Assembly: GCA_020832305.1 (NCBI GenBank)
Contig: JAFIEV010000066.1
Span: 1 to 64,000 of the forward strand
Reading direction: 5' to 3'
DNA length: 64,000 nucleotides
From: Cyclobacteriaceae bacterium
GTDB lineage: Bacteria > Bacteroidota > Bacteroidia > Cytophagales > Cyclobacteriaceae
Part shown: positions 43,978 through 52,059 of the stretch, in pieces
Numbering within the stretch: the stretch's first letter is position 1
Layout of the letters: each line of letters begins with the position of its first letter
The notes under the pieces: model-generated
Databases searched by the model: none
What the model was told of the DNA's origin: nothing
What the model saw: only the letters and a program-made list of their open reading frames with translations
Program-made: the position numbers and the translations under genes

Positions 43978-44880
43978 ATGAATATTCAAAACTGGATTAA
44001 AGCTTTTCGACTGCGAACATTACCGCTTGCACTTGCCAGTGTAGGTATGGGAAGCTTTCTGGCAAATTATTACGGAAAGTTAAATTATGATGTGCTTATT
44101 TACAGTCTAATCACTACTGTGTTTTTACAGATTTTGTCTAATCTGGCCAATGACTATGGCGATAGTGTACACGGGGCAGACCACGAGGGCAGAAAAGGAC
44201 CTAACCGGATGGTACAAAGTGGATTTATCAGCCAGAAAGCCATGAAATCAGCTATAATTTTATTTGCCGTACTATCCTTTATTTCAGGTCTTTTACTTAT
44301 ACAGGCAGCATCTATACAATCGTTATATTTAGTGTTATTTTTTGTTTTATTAGGAATTGGTGCCATTGCGTCTGCAATCAGGTATACTATGGGAAAGAAA
44401 CCCTATGGTTACGCTGGCTTAGGAGACATTTTTGTGTTAATTTTTTTCGGTTTTACCGGCGTTATTGGCACTTTTTTTTTACATACGGGTTTTTTAAAGA
44501 CCATTCTTATTTTGCCCTCACTCAGCGTGGGATTCCTTTCAACTGCAGTACTCAATGTCAATAACATCCGCGATCTGGAATCCGATGCATTAGCTGGTAA
44601 AATGTCGGTACCAGTAAGAATAGGTCGAAAAAATGCGGTCTGGTATCATATTACATTACTATCCCTGGCTATAATTTCGGCCGTGGTTTTTACCCTAATT
44701 GAATATAATGGGGTAGTTCAATTTTTGTTTTTACTTAGCCTTCCTTTGCTTTATATTAACGGCAGAGCTATTAGCGCGCATAAAGATTCCTCAAAGCTCG
44801 ATCCCTATTTAAAACAATTAGCTTTGAGCGCATTGATCTTTATGTTATTGTTTGGCATGGGATTGCAATTAGTAGCTTAA
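43978..44880 (+). CDS. menA: 1,4-dihydroxy-2-naphthoate polyprenyltransferase
   Basis: A 300-residue UbiA-superfamily prenyltransferase that attaches the isoprenoid tail to DHNA in menaquinone synthesis at the inner membrane. About nine membrane spans are visible, with the two Asp-rich motifs NDYGDSVHGAD (near 59-69) and NNIRDLESD (near 197-205). It starts 16 nt after the terminator. Other men genes in the window are the menF/thioesterase pair at 14245-15907, well away. Confidence 0.95.
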   Translation: MNIQNWIKAFRLRTLPLALASVGMGSFLANYYGKLNYDVLIYSLITTVFLQILSNLANDYGDSVHGADHEGRKGPNRMVQSGFISQKAMKSAIILFAVLSFISGLLLIQAASIQSLYLVLFFVLLGIGAIASAIRYTMGKKPYGYAGLGDIFVLIFFGFTGVIGTFFLHTGFLKTILILPSLSVGFLSTAVLNVNNIRDLESDALAGKMSVPVRIGRKNAVWYHITLLSLAIISAVVFTLIEYNGVVQFLFLLSLPLLYINGRAISAHKDSSKLDPYLKQLALSALIFMLLFGMGLQLVA

Positions 44881-44969
44881 TTCTTGGCATTAAAAAGACA
44901 TGGGCGGAACAAAAGATTAATTTTTCAGCTCACCAAGGCAATAAATTTGAAAAATTTATTAGTTGCTTT

Positions 44970-45001
44970 TTTGAAGCTTATACGCAAATTTTTTATATTT
45001 G
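44970..45001 (+). promoter_or_regulatory. Bacteroidota-type promoter for Crp/Fnr gene
   Basis: TTTG (44970-44973) stands 20 nt before TATATTTG (44994-45001), a full match to TTTG-N19/20-TANNTTTG. Transcription would start near 45008, which excludes the long reading that begins at 44884 and sets the start of the next gene. Confidence 0.65.
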
Positions 45002-45036
45002 TAGTATATCTGATAAACCTTAAAGATCTAACCGCC

Positions 45037-45756
45037 TTGAATACCAAGAAGAACATTAAAATCAATTGCTCTGTTTGTCCTGGCCGTTCGCATTCAATGT
45101 TTAATGATTTAACCAATGATGAACTTGACCAGTTGTCACAACATAAGACCTGCATACGTTATAAAAAAGGTCAGACTTTATTTTATGAGGGAACTCGTCC
45201 TATGGGTTTATTTTGCATCAATTCCGGAAAAGTCAAAGTATACAAAATTAGTTCTGAAGGCAAGGAACAAATACTGAATCTGTCCAAACCAGGTGATTTT
45301 CTGGGTTATCGTGCATTAATCAGTGAAGAATTCTATAATGCTTCAGCCACGGTTATTGAAGAGGGTGCCATTTGCTACATACCTAAATCCGATTTTCTCG
45401 GTATCCTGCACAGTAATCCTCTGTTCTTTAATAAAATGATGAAAAGAATTTGTCAGGAGCTTGGTTTAATGGAAGACAAACTTGTAACCATAGCTCAGAA
45501 ATCGGTACGTGAAAGGTTAGCAGCCACACTTCTTATGCTCAAAGAAACCTATGGTATGGAAGGTGTTGACAGCAATCTAATTGACATTGCCTTATCGCGG
45601 GAAGATCTTGCCAATATTATTGGGACTGCCACAGAAACTGTAATTCGTCTATTGTCTGATTTTAAAAATCAACAACTTATTTCTTTGCAGGGTAAAAAAA
45701 TAAAAGTTCTAAATCCAAAAGGGCTGATCAGAGAAGCTGATTTTTATGGTCGTTGA
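45037..45756 (+). CDS. Crp/Fnr-family transcriptional regulator
   Basis: A regulator with an N-terminal CxxC-like segment (NCSVCPGRSHSMF), a cyclic-nucleotide-binding beta-barrel (KKGQTLFYEGTRPMGLFCINSGKVKVYKI) and a C-terminal winged helix whose recognition helix reads GTATETVIRLLSDF, keeping the Glu and Arg that contact TGA half-sites in Crp/Fnr proteins. The frame is open from ATG 44884, but a strong promoter at 44970-45001 lies inside that part. The TTG at 45037 keeps the conserved Cys segment and is my best start; ATG 45097 would remove it. Likely a redox or stress regulator. Confidence 0.82.
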   Translation: MNTKKNIKINCSVCPGRSHSMFNDLTNDELDQLSQHKTCIRYKKGQTLFYEGTRPMGLFCINSGKVKVYKISSEGKEQILNLSKPGDFLGYRALISEEFYNASATVIEEGAICYIPKSDFLGILHSNPLFFNKMMKRICQELGLMEDKLVTIAQKSVRERLAATLLMLKETYGMEGVDSNLIDIALSREDLANIIGTATETVIRLLSDFKNQQLISLQGKKIKVLNPKGLIREADFYGR

Positions 45757-45847
45757 AGAAAAAAAACGATTTTAGCTAAGCTGAAATTATTTACACAGCT
45801 GTATTTTACCCCTTCCGCTATTGATTAATTTGGTCTTTTGCTCAAAC

Positions 45848-45883
45848 ATGACTTAAGTCATTTTTTGATTTGACTCCAATCAT
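45848..45883 (+). promoter_or_regulatory. paired TGAC-N4-GTCA operator candidates
   Basis: The 14-bp palindrome ATGACTTAAGTCAT (45848-45861) is followed 22 bp downstream, centre to centre, by a degenerate copy TTGACTCCAATCAT (45870-45883). They lie upstream of a promoter-like pair (TTTG 45910-45913, TATTTTGG from 45936) for the universal stress operon. The arms match Crp/Fnr-type recognition, and the Crp/Fnr gene ends 92 nt before. The link is inference. Confidence 0.45.
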
Positions 45884-45966
45884 TATTATTAAACCAAATT
45901 TTCTGGTTTTTTGCACCATCTGTTTAAAATAAAAATATTTTGGGTGCTGAATTTAATTAAAGCAGT

Positions 45967-46839
45967 ATGAAGAAAATACTTGTACCTACCGATTTCTCGG
46001 CATATGCTGGTTTTGCCTTGCAGCTGGCCAAACAGCTGGCAGAGAAAAATGTTTACGAGATCACCTTACTGCATGTAATTGATTTGGCGGGTTTTATTGA
46101 CTTTTCTGCCGCGGGTAATTCATATACAATGTTGGGTGCTGGTGCCGGATTGGGCTTTGACGAAACCATGATGGACAATCTTATGGAAACAGCAAGGGAA
46201 AAAATGCATGAATTTACCGAAGAGCATATGCCTGGAAGTGATGTGGCTATTTGCAGAAAAATAGAATTTGGCAATGCCTATCAGGTAATACTTAATGAGA
46301 GTAAAACCAGAAATATTGATTTAATTGTCATTGGTTCTAAGGGCACTGGAGGTCTTGAAGAATTTTTAGTTGGTTCTACCACTGAAAAGGTAGTGCGTCA
46401 TGCCAAATGTCCGGTACTTACAGTTAAACGGCCGGTTCAATTGAAGGAAATTCAAGAAATTGTCTTTGCATCAGATTTTAAGGAGGCTAAAGAATGTATA
46501 GCTTCTGAATTGGCAACAATACAAAAAACTTTCGGAGCCAAAGTTCACTTACTCAGGGTAAATACCCCCAACGACTTTCTTTCAAGCAGGGAGTCAAAAA
46601 AGCTTATAAGAGATTTTATCGAAGAACATAGCCTCGAAAACATAACAATAAATATTTACGATGATCACGTTGAGGAAGAAGGAATTATTCATTTTGCTCA
46701 GGATATGGAGGCTGGTATGATCGCCTTAGCTACGCATGGCAGATCGGGTTTAATGCATTTACTGAGTGGAAGCATTGCCGAAGATGTAGTATCTAATGCA
46801 AAACGTCCCGTGTGGACATTTAAAATAAAATATAATTAG
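45967..46839 (+). CDS. tandem-domain universal stress protein
   Basis: A 290-residue protein with two UspA domains: the first closes with IGSKGTGGLEEFLVGSTTEKVVRHAKCPVLTV and the second with LATHGRSGLMHLLSGSIAEDVVSNAKRPVWTF, both keeping the G-x2-G-x9-G-S/T nucleotide-binding pattern. It should bind ATP or a related nucleotide and help during starvation or low oxygen. First gene of a three-gene unit, with only 14 nt to the next. A pair of palindromes lies upstream. Confidence 0.93.
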   Translation: MKKILVPTDFSAYAGFALQLAKQLAEKNVYEITLLHVIDLAGFIDFSAAGNSYTMLGAGAGLGFDETMMDNLMETAREKMHEFTEEHMPGSDVAICRKIEFGNAYQVILNESKTRNIDLIVIGSKGTGGLEEFLVGSTTEKVVRHAKCPVLTVKRPVQLKEIQEIVFASDFKEAKECIASELATIQKTFGAKVHLLRVNTPNDFLSSRESKKLIRDFIEEHSLENITINIYDDHVEEEGIIHFAQDMEAGMIALATHGRSGLMHLLSGSIAEDVVSNAKRPVWTFKIKYN

Positions 46840-46853
46840 CAGAATTCACTATC

Positions 46854-47693
46854 ATGGCAAAAACATTAGTAGCACTGGAAGAAAATGCCGGATTTAATAA
46901 TAACGTGATAAATATCTGCAAAGACTTGTTCTGTGACAAGAATGAAAATCTATTTGTAGGTTTATTGGTAAAAGATCTTTCCTATATTACTTCCCTATCG
47001 GCATATGTCGGAGAACCCGCGTTGGTAGATTATATGCCCTATGATCTGATAAGTGATGAAGATAGAAAAAAGGCAGAAGTGATTTCGGTTTTTGAAGACC
47101 GTATTAAAAAAGCAGGTTTCAAATATCAGATTTATAATGACTTCAGACTTACCAGCAGAGAGCTCATAAAGCAAAGTACTTATGCAGATTTAATGATATT
47201 AAGTTATCAGGCATTTATAAATAAAAGCAATAAAGAACCCGATACATCACTGATATATCAAATACTTAAAGGCTCAAGATGTCCGGTAATAATATTGCCA
47301 ATGGACATAAGCAATATTGAAAATATTATCTTTACCTACGACGGAAAAGAGTCATCAGTCTTTGCCATCAGGGCATTTAGCAATCTTTTTTCTAAATACA
47401 CAAAAGATAAAGAGGTCTCTATTTTAACCGTGATGCCTTCGGCCGATGAGGAAATAAAAAACGAAAAATTATTATTGGATTTAGTTCAGCAGCATTATAA
47501 TAATGTAGGAGTACAATTACTTGAGGGCAGCAATATTTCCGAGGAAATCAGTAACTTTGCCGAATCGGTCGATAATCCAATGGTAGTCATGGGGGCGTAT
47601 GGAAGAAGTCATATATCAAATTTATTACTACCCAGTGTTGCCAAAGATATTTTAAAAAAATCGAGTATCCCTTTGTTTATAGCGCACAGGTAA
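46854..47693 (+). CDS. second universal stress protein (divergent tandem)
   Basis: A 279-residue protein with two Usp-like domains. Only the C-terminal one is clear, with VMGAYGRSHISNLLLPSVAKDILKKSSIPLFI. The N-terminal one lacks the G-x2-G-x9-G pattern (LSYQAFINKSNKEPDTSLIYQILKGSRCPVIIL), so it may not bind nucleotide. It follows the first UspA gene by 14 nt and is 1 nt from the SUI1-type gene, which suggests one transcript. The pair may form a hetero-oligomer; that part is inference. Confidence 0.85.
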   Translation: MAKTLVALEENAGFNNNVINICKDLFCDKNENLFVGLLVKDLSYITSLSAYVGEPALVDYMPYDLISDEDRKKAEVISVFEDRIKKAGFKYQIYNDFRLTSRELIKQSTYADLMILSYQAFINKSNKEPDTSLIYQILKGSRCPVIILPMDISNIENIIFTYDGKESSVFAIRAFSNLFSKYTKDKEVSILTVMPSADEEIKNEKLLLDLVQQHYNNVGVQLLEGSNISEEISNFAESVDNPMVVMGAYGRSHISNLLLPSVAKDILKKSSIPLFIAHR

Positions 47694-47694
47694 T

Positions 47695-48045
47695 ATGACA
47701 AAAAAGAATACCAGAAAAGGTCGGCAAGGTGTAGTTTATTCAACAGATCCGGAATTTAATTACAGCATTGGTGGCGATTCAGACCCAGAAACGCCGCCGG
47801 AGCAAATGCAAAAACTAATTGTTAGGATTGAAAAAAAATCGAGAGGTGGCAAAACCGCTACGCTGATAGAAGGTTTTATCGGCAAAAAGGATGATATTGA
47901 ATCATTAGGAAAAAGTTTAAAAACCCGCTGCGGTGTTGGCGGCTCTGTTAAAGATGGTGTTATCCTTATTCAGGGTGAATTTAAGGAAAAAGTATATGAC
48001 ATTTTGAAAAGCCAGGGATATACCGTTAAAAAATCCGGAGGTTAA
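47695..48045 (+). CDS. SUI1/eIF1-like translation factor (YciH type)
   Basis: A 116-residue protein with the SUI1 domain (VRIEKKSRGGKTATLIEGF, LKTRCGVGGSVKDGVILIQGEFKEKV) preceded by an acidic and polar N-terminus. Bacterial YciH is thought to act in translation initiation fidelity, especially under stress. It begins 1 nt after the Usp gene, tying it to that operon. The end faces the TPR lipoprotein gene with 13 nt between. Confidence 0.93.
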   Translation: MTKKNTRKGRQGVVYSTDPEFNYSIGGDSDPETPPEQMQKLIVRIEKKSRGGKTATLIEGFIGKKDDIESLGKSLKTRCGVGGSVKDGVILIQGEFKEKVYDILKSQGYTVKKSGG

Positions 48046-48058
48046 TTAATACATAAGG

Positions 48059-48787
48059 CTATTTGCAGTACCTTTCTATGCTTACTGCCGCTTCATCATA
48101 TCCCAGGTGAAGAGCTTTTTCCAGTAAAGAACAACCCTGTTTATCGTAACCGCTCCATATTTTCGACATCCCCAGAAAATAATGAGCCGCTGCATTTTCC
48201 ATATCAAGTTGAATGGTCCTATCAAAAAAAACATCAGCCTTCTCCACTTCATCCATTAAAAAGTATGCCCTTGCCAGATTAAAGGTAATTACTGGATTAT
48301 CAGCGTCAAGCTTTTGCGCAAATTCATAATCTGCAACTGCATCAGAAAAGCGGTTAATCTGATAAAAAGTATTTCCCCTGTTAAGATAAATATCAGCTAT
48401 AGAAGGTTTTAATCTTATAGCTCGCGTATAATCATCAACAGCCTCATCAAAAGATCCAATTTGATAATATGCGTTCGCCCTGTTGTAAAATGCCTTATAC
48501 TCGCCGGAATCAGACGCTATGGACTTTGTGTAAGCAGTTATTGAATTTTCATATTCTTCCAGCTCAAATAAAACAACACCTTTTAGATTGAGCGCACGGG
48601 CATGGTAAGGGCTAAGCTGCAAAGCTTTCTCCAGATGTTGCAGTGCCTCCTGGTTTTTGCCCTTTTCAAAACTTTGTATTGCTTTTTCAATTCTTTCGTC
48701 CGGTGACTGGCAAGAAATCAAGGTTAAAAAAGCAAAGGAAAATATTAAAAGTTTTCGCAGACAGGATATTTTGTAAACAAGCAACAT
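48059..48787 (-). CDS. tetratricopeptide-repeat lipoprotein
   Basis: The 242-residue protein starts with a signal sequence and lipobox LISC (Cys26). About six TPR units follow (AFYNRANAYYQIGSFDEAVDDYTRAIRL, IYLNRGNTFYQINRFSDAVADYEFAQKL and so on). It is probably periplasmic and a binding scaffold. TATATTTG at 48816-48823 on the minus strand is a possible -7 element 29 nt upstream. It is similar in design to the gene at 15917 but clearly not a recent duplicate. Confidence 0.88.
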   Translation of the reverse strand: MLLVYKISCLRKLLIFSFAFLTLISCQSPDERIEKAIQSFEKGKNQEALQHLEKALQLSPYHARALNLKGVVLFELEEYENSITAYTKSIASDSGEYKAFYNRANAYYQIGSFDEAVDDYTRAIRLKPSIADIYLNRGNTFYQINRFSDAVADYEFAQKLDADNPVITFNLARAYFLMDEVEKADVFFDRTIQLDMENAAAHYFLGMSKIWSGYDKQGCSLLEKALHLGYDEAAVSIERYCK

Positions 48788-48912
48788 CGTTAATCAAAAT
48801 TATAATTAAACCACACAAATATAACTAAAAAACCTTTCTATACCTTCAGTCCTTCTGATCATACAGAAGACATTTAAGTTTAGAAAGGCTTCAAAGTTTT
48901 AAATGAAATAGA

Positions 48913-49269
48913 CTACTGAATAATAAGGTTGATGCGGTTAATTCTTCCCGAAACCAATTGATCTGTTTCAAATGCAGTATCGGCATTGCTTAATTTCCCC
49001 TTTGTGGCACGCACAAAGTATTTTTTGGTTTCAAGACCTTTAAAGTTTACAATTCCTTTTTTGTCACTTACAGCTGCGGCTACTGCATTAGTATCTTCAT
49101 CATAATCATCTTCATTGGCATACAATTTTACCATTGCTCCCTGTACAGGATTACCAATATTATTGAGAACGGTCAATCTCAGGTTGGTAGGCAACACCTG
49201 GTTGCTTGGGGTAAAGGCAAAACATGCCATCGTGGCTAATAATAGCATGAAAACAAAAGGCTTTCTCAT
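48913..49269 (-). CDS. small secreted carboxypeptidase-regulatory-like protein
   Basis: About 118 residues: a signal peptide (MRKPFVFMLLLATMACFAFT) followed by a single Ig-like/SpaA-type beta domain with NLRLTVLNNIGNPVQGAMVKLYANEDDY and KGIVNFKGLETKKYFVRATKG. Such domains are common extensions on Bacteroidota surface proteins; here it stands alone. The signal contains a possible lipobox-like Cys (TMAC), so lipidation is possible. Function unknown. Monocistronic. The 250 bp upstream contain only weak promoter-like sequence. Confidence 0.72.
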   Translation of the reverse strand: MRKPFVFMLLLATMACFAFTPSNQVLPTNLRLTVLNNIGNPVQGAMVKLYANEDDYDEDTNAVAAAVSDKKGIVNFKGLETKKYFVRATKGKLSNADTAFETDQLVSGRINRINLIIQ

Positions 49270-49519
49270 ATACATAGATGTTTAAAATTATTTGGTAAAG
49301 ATACAAACTAGTTTTACTGACATAAAATGTAAAATCATCAGATTTCATACAATCTCTTTGATAACAAGTCAGCCAGTTTCAATAGCCGCAATAAGATTAC
49401 AACGTTTATTCAGTCAGCTAATTGCTATAAAAGATTATTTTAACATACTATGCTCAGAAGGAAAAATGCACATCTGCTTTTAATGTGTTTTGAATAATAA
49501 ACAGATATAAAACAGCATT

Positions 49520-51955
49520 TTAACCTCTTCTCGACCGTGCAATCATCGCATAGTCGAGGAAGTATAAAATTCTCAGTGAAATACTATTATCCATAGGGGC
49601 ATCAAAAGTGTCGGCAAAATTCCTGAAATAGCGCAGAGGTATGGTCGGATCATCATTTAAAACCTGGCTTTTCCATACAATACTCAATTCACTTGCTGGT
49701 GAAAATACCCAGGTATAAACCATGTCGATATTAAATACATTGAAGTTTTTGTCGTGGTTTTTTTGATAATCTATATGATGCAGCATTCCCTGTTCGGCAA
49801 GTATAAAATAATCGGTATATTCAGCTGCGGACCAATAATGACGCATTCTGAAGTTGAGGTCCATGGTATTGTTAAAAGTAAACTGGGTATTTACAATATT
49901 TGTAACAGTATTAATATCCCTGGCCCCGAAGAAAATAGATTGATCACTATGATCCACATATCCAATATTGGTTATTGAAATACTTCCCGAATGATTTGTG
50001 CTGAATGTAAGTTTATCATTCACCCTGAACCTTGGAGCAAAACCGAGAGAAAGTGAATATCGGTTTTCCTCATCTGTTTGATAATAGCTTAGATAAGTTG
50101 AACCCGCCAAACGACGACGTCCGTCTGTACCCAGAGAAAACCCTGTTCCATAATATTTTGGATATTCCACAAATTGCCCCCAAACCCTGGGCTCAAAATA
50201 ATCATGTTGAGGTAATGGCGCCAGATGGTACCATAGCGAAGTCCAAATAAAATTTTTAAAAGTTGAATATAAAGAACCGCGCAATCCGAGACTGGTATAT
50301 ACATTAGGGTTGTACAATCTGTTGTAACTGGCGCTGAAGGATCCCGACATACTTAAAAAGCACGCAAAAGGATCAAACTGATAATAAGATACTGATCCAC
50401 TCAAATTGTTTTCATTTGGTGCTCTCAAAAAACCCAGATCATTGATGTCGTAATTATCCGACTCCAGACTATGTCCAACACTATATCGAAGGTTTCCGCC
50501 GGTTTTAGCAAAATTAATATTTGAATGAAATCCTACATCCCTTGGATTTTCCGGGTCTCCATATTTTTGAGAAACTGCTCCCCTGCCTGTAAAGGCAAAA
50601 GTATTTTTCTTGTTCATAAACCGAAACGCCGTTCCGGTTACATTCGCATCTCTGAAGTTGCCCGATCTGGTAACATTGGTATTGATAACTGTAAAAAAAG
50701 AATTGTATTTTAAACTCTGGTCAAGTACGGTTACATTATAATTAGTAAGTGGTGCAGTCATAATGCGTCTTCTTTCCCCATCTTCATTTTCAACCATCGC
50801 ATAAGTTTCTGCTGTTACTGCATTAAGAATACCTATGCCCAAACCTTTTCGACCACGTCCCGATATTTTCGATGCATTAATGATACTGCTTTCACGTGGA
50901 TTGCTTACAATACGCTCACCTTCATTTAGCTGGGATGAAACCCTCCCACGATGTATGGGTGTCCCTCCTATCCGCCGGGAGTAGAATAAACCTCCTTTGT
51001 CAAAAAGCTCGGTACCCTCAGTAAAAAATTGCCTTTGCTCTGCAAAAAAAACTTCAAATGGGCTCAGGTTAAGCACCTGATTATCAGATCGAACTTGCCC
51101 GAAATCTGGTATGAGCATCATATCGAGTGTATACGCATCATTTATTCCGTATTTTACATCAAGGCCTCCTTTAAAAATATGGTTAAATCCGTCAGAATTC
51201 TTATTCTGATCAGCATAGTAAGACACATAAGGAGAAACAGACAACCGCAAAGGTGACTTAACATCGGATATCCCGGTGAGCACCCCAAACTGATTTATAA
51301 AACCATTAATGTTAGGATCAATTTCACTCCAGTAAGACGATTCATTTTTACGTCGATGGATCCTTTTAAAATTGACACCCCAGACTTGTTCGGCAGATTT
51401 GGGGAAGCGAAGGGCGGCAAAGGGAATTTCCATTTCAACGATCCAGTAATTATCGTGTATAGAAACTTTGCTGAACCAACCGGCATTCCAATTCACATCT
51501 GAACCCAATGGACTGTACCGTTGATCACGTTGTACACCTGCCGCAGTGACAGAAAATTCAAATGCATTCAAATTATCATTATAAGTATCAAAGTAAACAC
51601 TGAAATAATCAGCCAGGCCGGTAACATCCCTTGCTGTCAGAAAGGTCATTACACTGTCTCTTGAAACTTCATACATAATTGCAGCGATATAAACAGCGAA
51701 ATCATCGTACATAATTCGCACTTCGGTAGGTTGGGTAGGTCGTTTACCCGGATTAGGGCTTCGCTGTACAAAATCTGTGGCAACATCGGCCATCAACCAG
51801 TCCTCTTCATCAAGTACGCCATCTATTTTTACAGATGATTCGGTTCTGAATGCCTGAAGTTTTTTAGGGATATTTTCTTCACCTGCTTTAACACTAAAGC
51901 ATATCCCCAAAAATATACATGAAAGGATCATGAAAACCCCTGTATAAATCCGCAT
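49520..51955 (-). CDS. DUF5916 outer membrane protein with CBM9-like domain
   Basis: About 811 residues. A signal peptide (MRIYTGVFMILSCIF to SVKAGEE) precedes a carbohydrate-binding family 9-like beta-sandwich (VKIDGVLDEEDWLMADVATDF to AGWFSKVSIHDNYWIVEMEIPFAALRF). The rest, of about 590 residues, is a DUF5916 barrel-like region ending in a beta-signal pattern. The family is frequent in Bacteroidota and presumed to be an outer membrane protein of unknown substrate. An in-frame ATG at 52033 would lengthen it, but the signal peptide starts at 51955. Confidence 0.88.
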   Translation of the reverse strand: MRIYTGVFMILSCIFLGICFSVKAGEENIPKKLQAFRTESSVKIDGVLDEEDWLMADVATDFVQRSPNPGKRPTQPTEVRIMYDDFAVYIAAIMYEVSRDSVMTFLTARDVTGLADYFSVYFDTYNDNLNAFEFSVTAAGVQRDQRYSPLGSDVNWNAGWFSKVSIHDNYWIVEMEIPFAALRFPKSAEQVWGVNFKRIHRRKNESSYWSEIDPNINGFINQFGVLTGISDVKSPLRLSVSPYVSYYADQNKNSDGFNHIFKGGLDVKYGINDAYTLDMMLIPDFGQVRSDNQVLNLSPFEVFFAEQRQFFTEGTELFDKGGLFYSRRIGGTPIHRGRVSSQLNEGERIVSNPRESSIINASKISGRGRKGLGIGILNAVTAETYAMVENEDGERRRIMTAPLTNYNVTVLDQSLKYNSFFTVINTNVTRSGNFRDANVTGTAFRFMNKKNTFAFTGRGAVSQKYGDPENPRDVGFHSNINFAKTGGNLRYSVGHSLESDNYDINDLGFLRAPNENNLSGSVSYYQFDPFACFLSMSGSFSASYNRLYNPNVYTSLGLRGSLYSTFKNFIWTSLWYHLAPLPQHDYFEPRVWGQFVEYPKYYGTGFSLGTDGRRRLAGSTYLSYYQTDEENRYSLSLGFAPRFRVNDKLTFSTNHSGSISITNIGYVDHSDQSIFFGARDINTVTNIVNTQFTFNNTMDLNFRMRHYWSAAEYTDYFILAEQGMLHHIDYQKNHDKNFNVFNIDMVYTWVFSPASELSIVWKSQVLNDDPTIPLRYFRNFADTFDAPMDNSISLRILYFLDYAMIARSRRG

Positions 51956-52059
51956 GAAATTAAAAATTACCTTACATAAATCCCTGTTGCAATATAGCAG
52001 TTTTGCATATAAAAAAGCCACACCCTGTACCATAATACACGAAAAAAAAGAATTATGGT

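Noticed and set aside
44884-45036. N-terminal 51-residue extension of the Crp/Fnr protein
   Set aside because: A strong TTTG-N20-TATATTTG promoter lies inside it, so the transcript begins later; the extension is a Leu/Lys-rich non-family segment.
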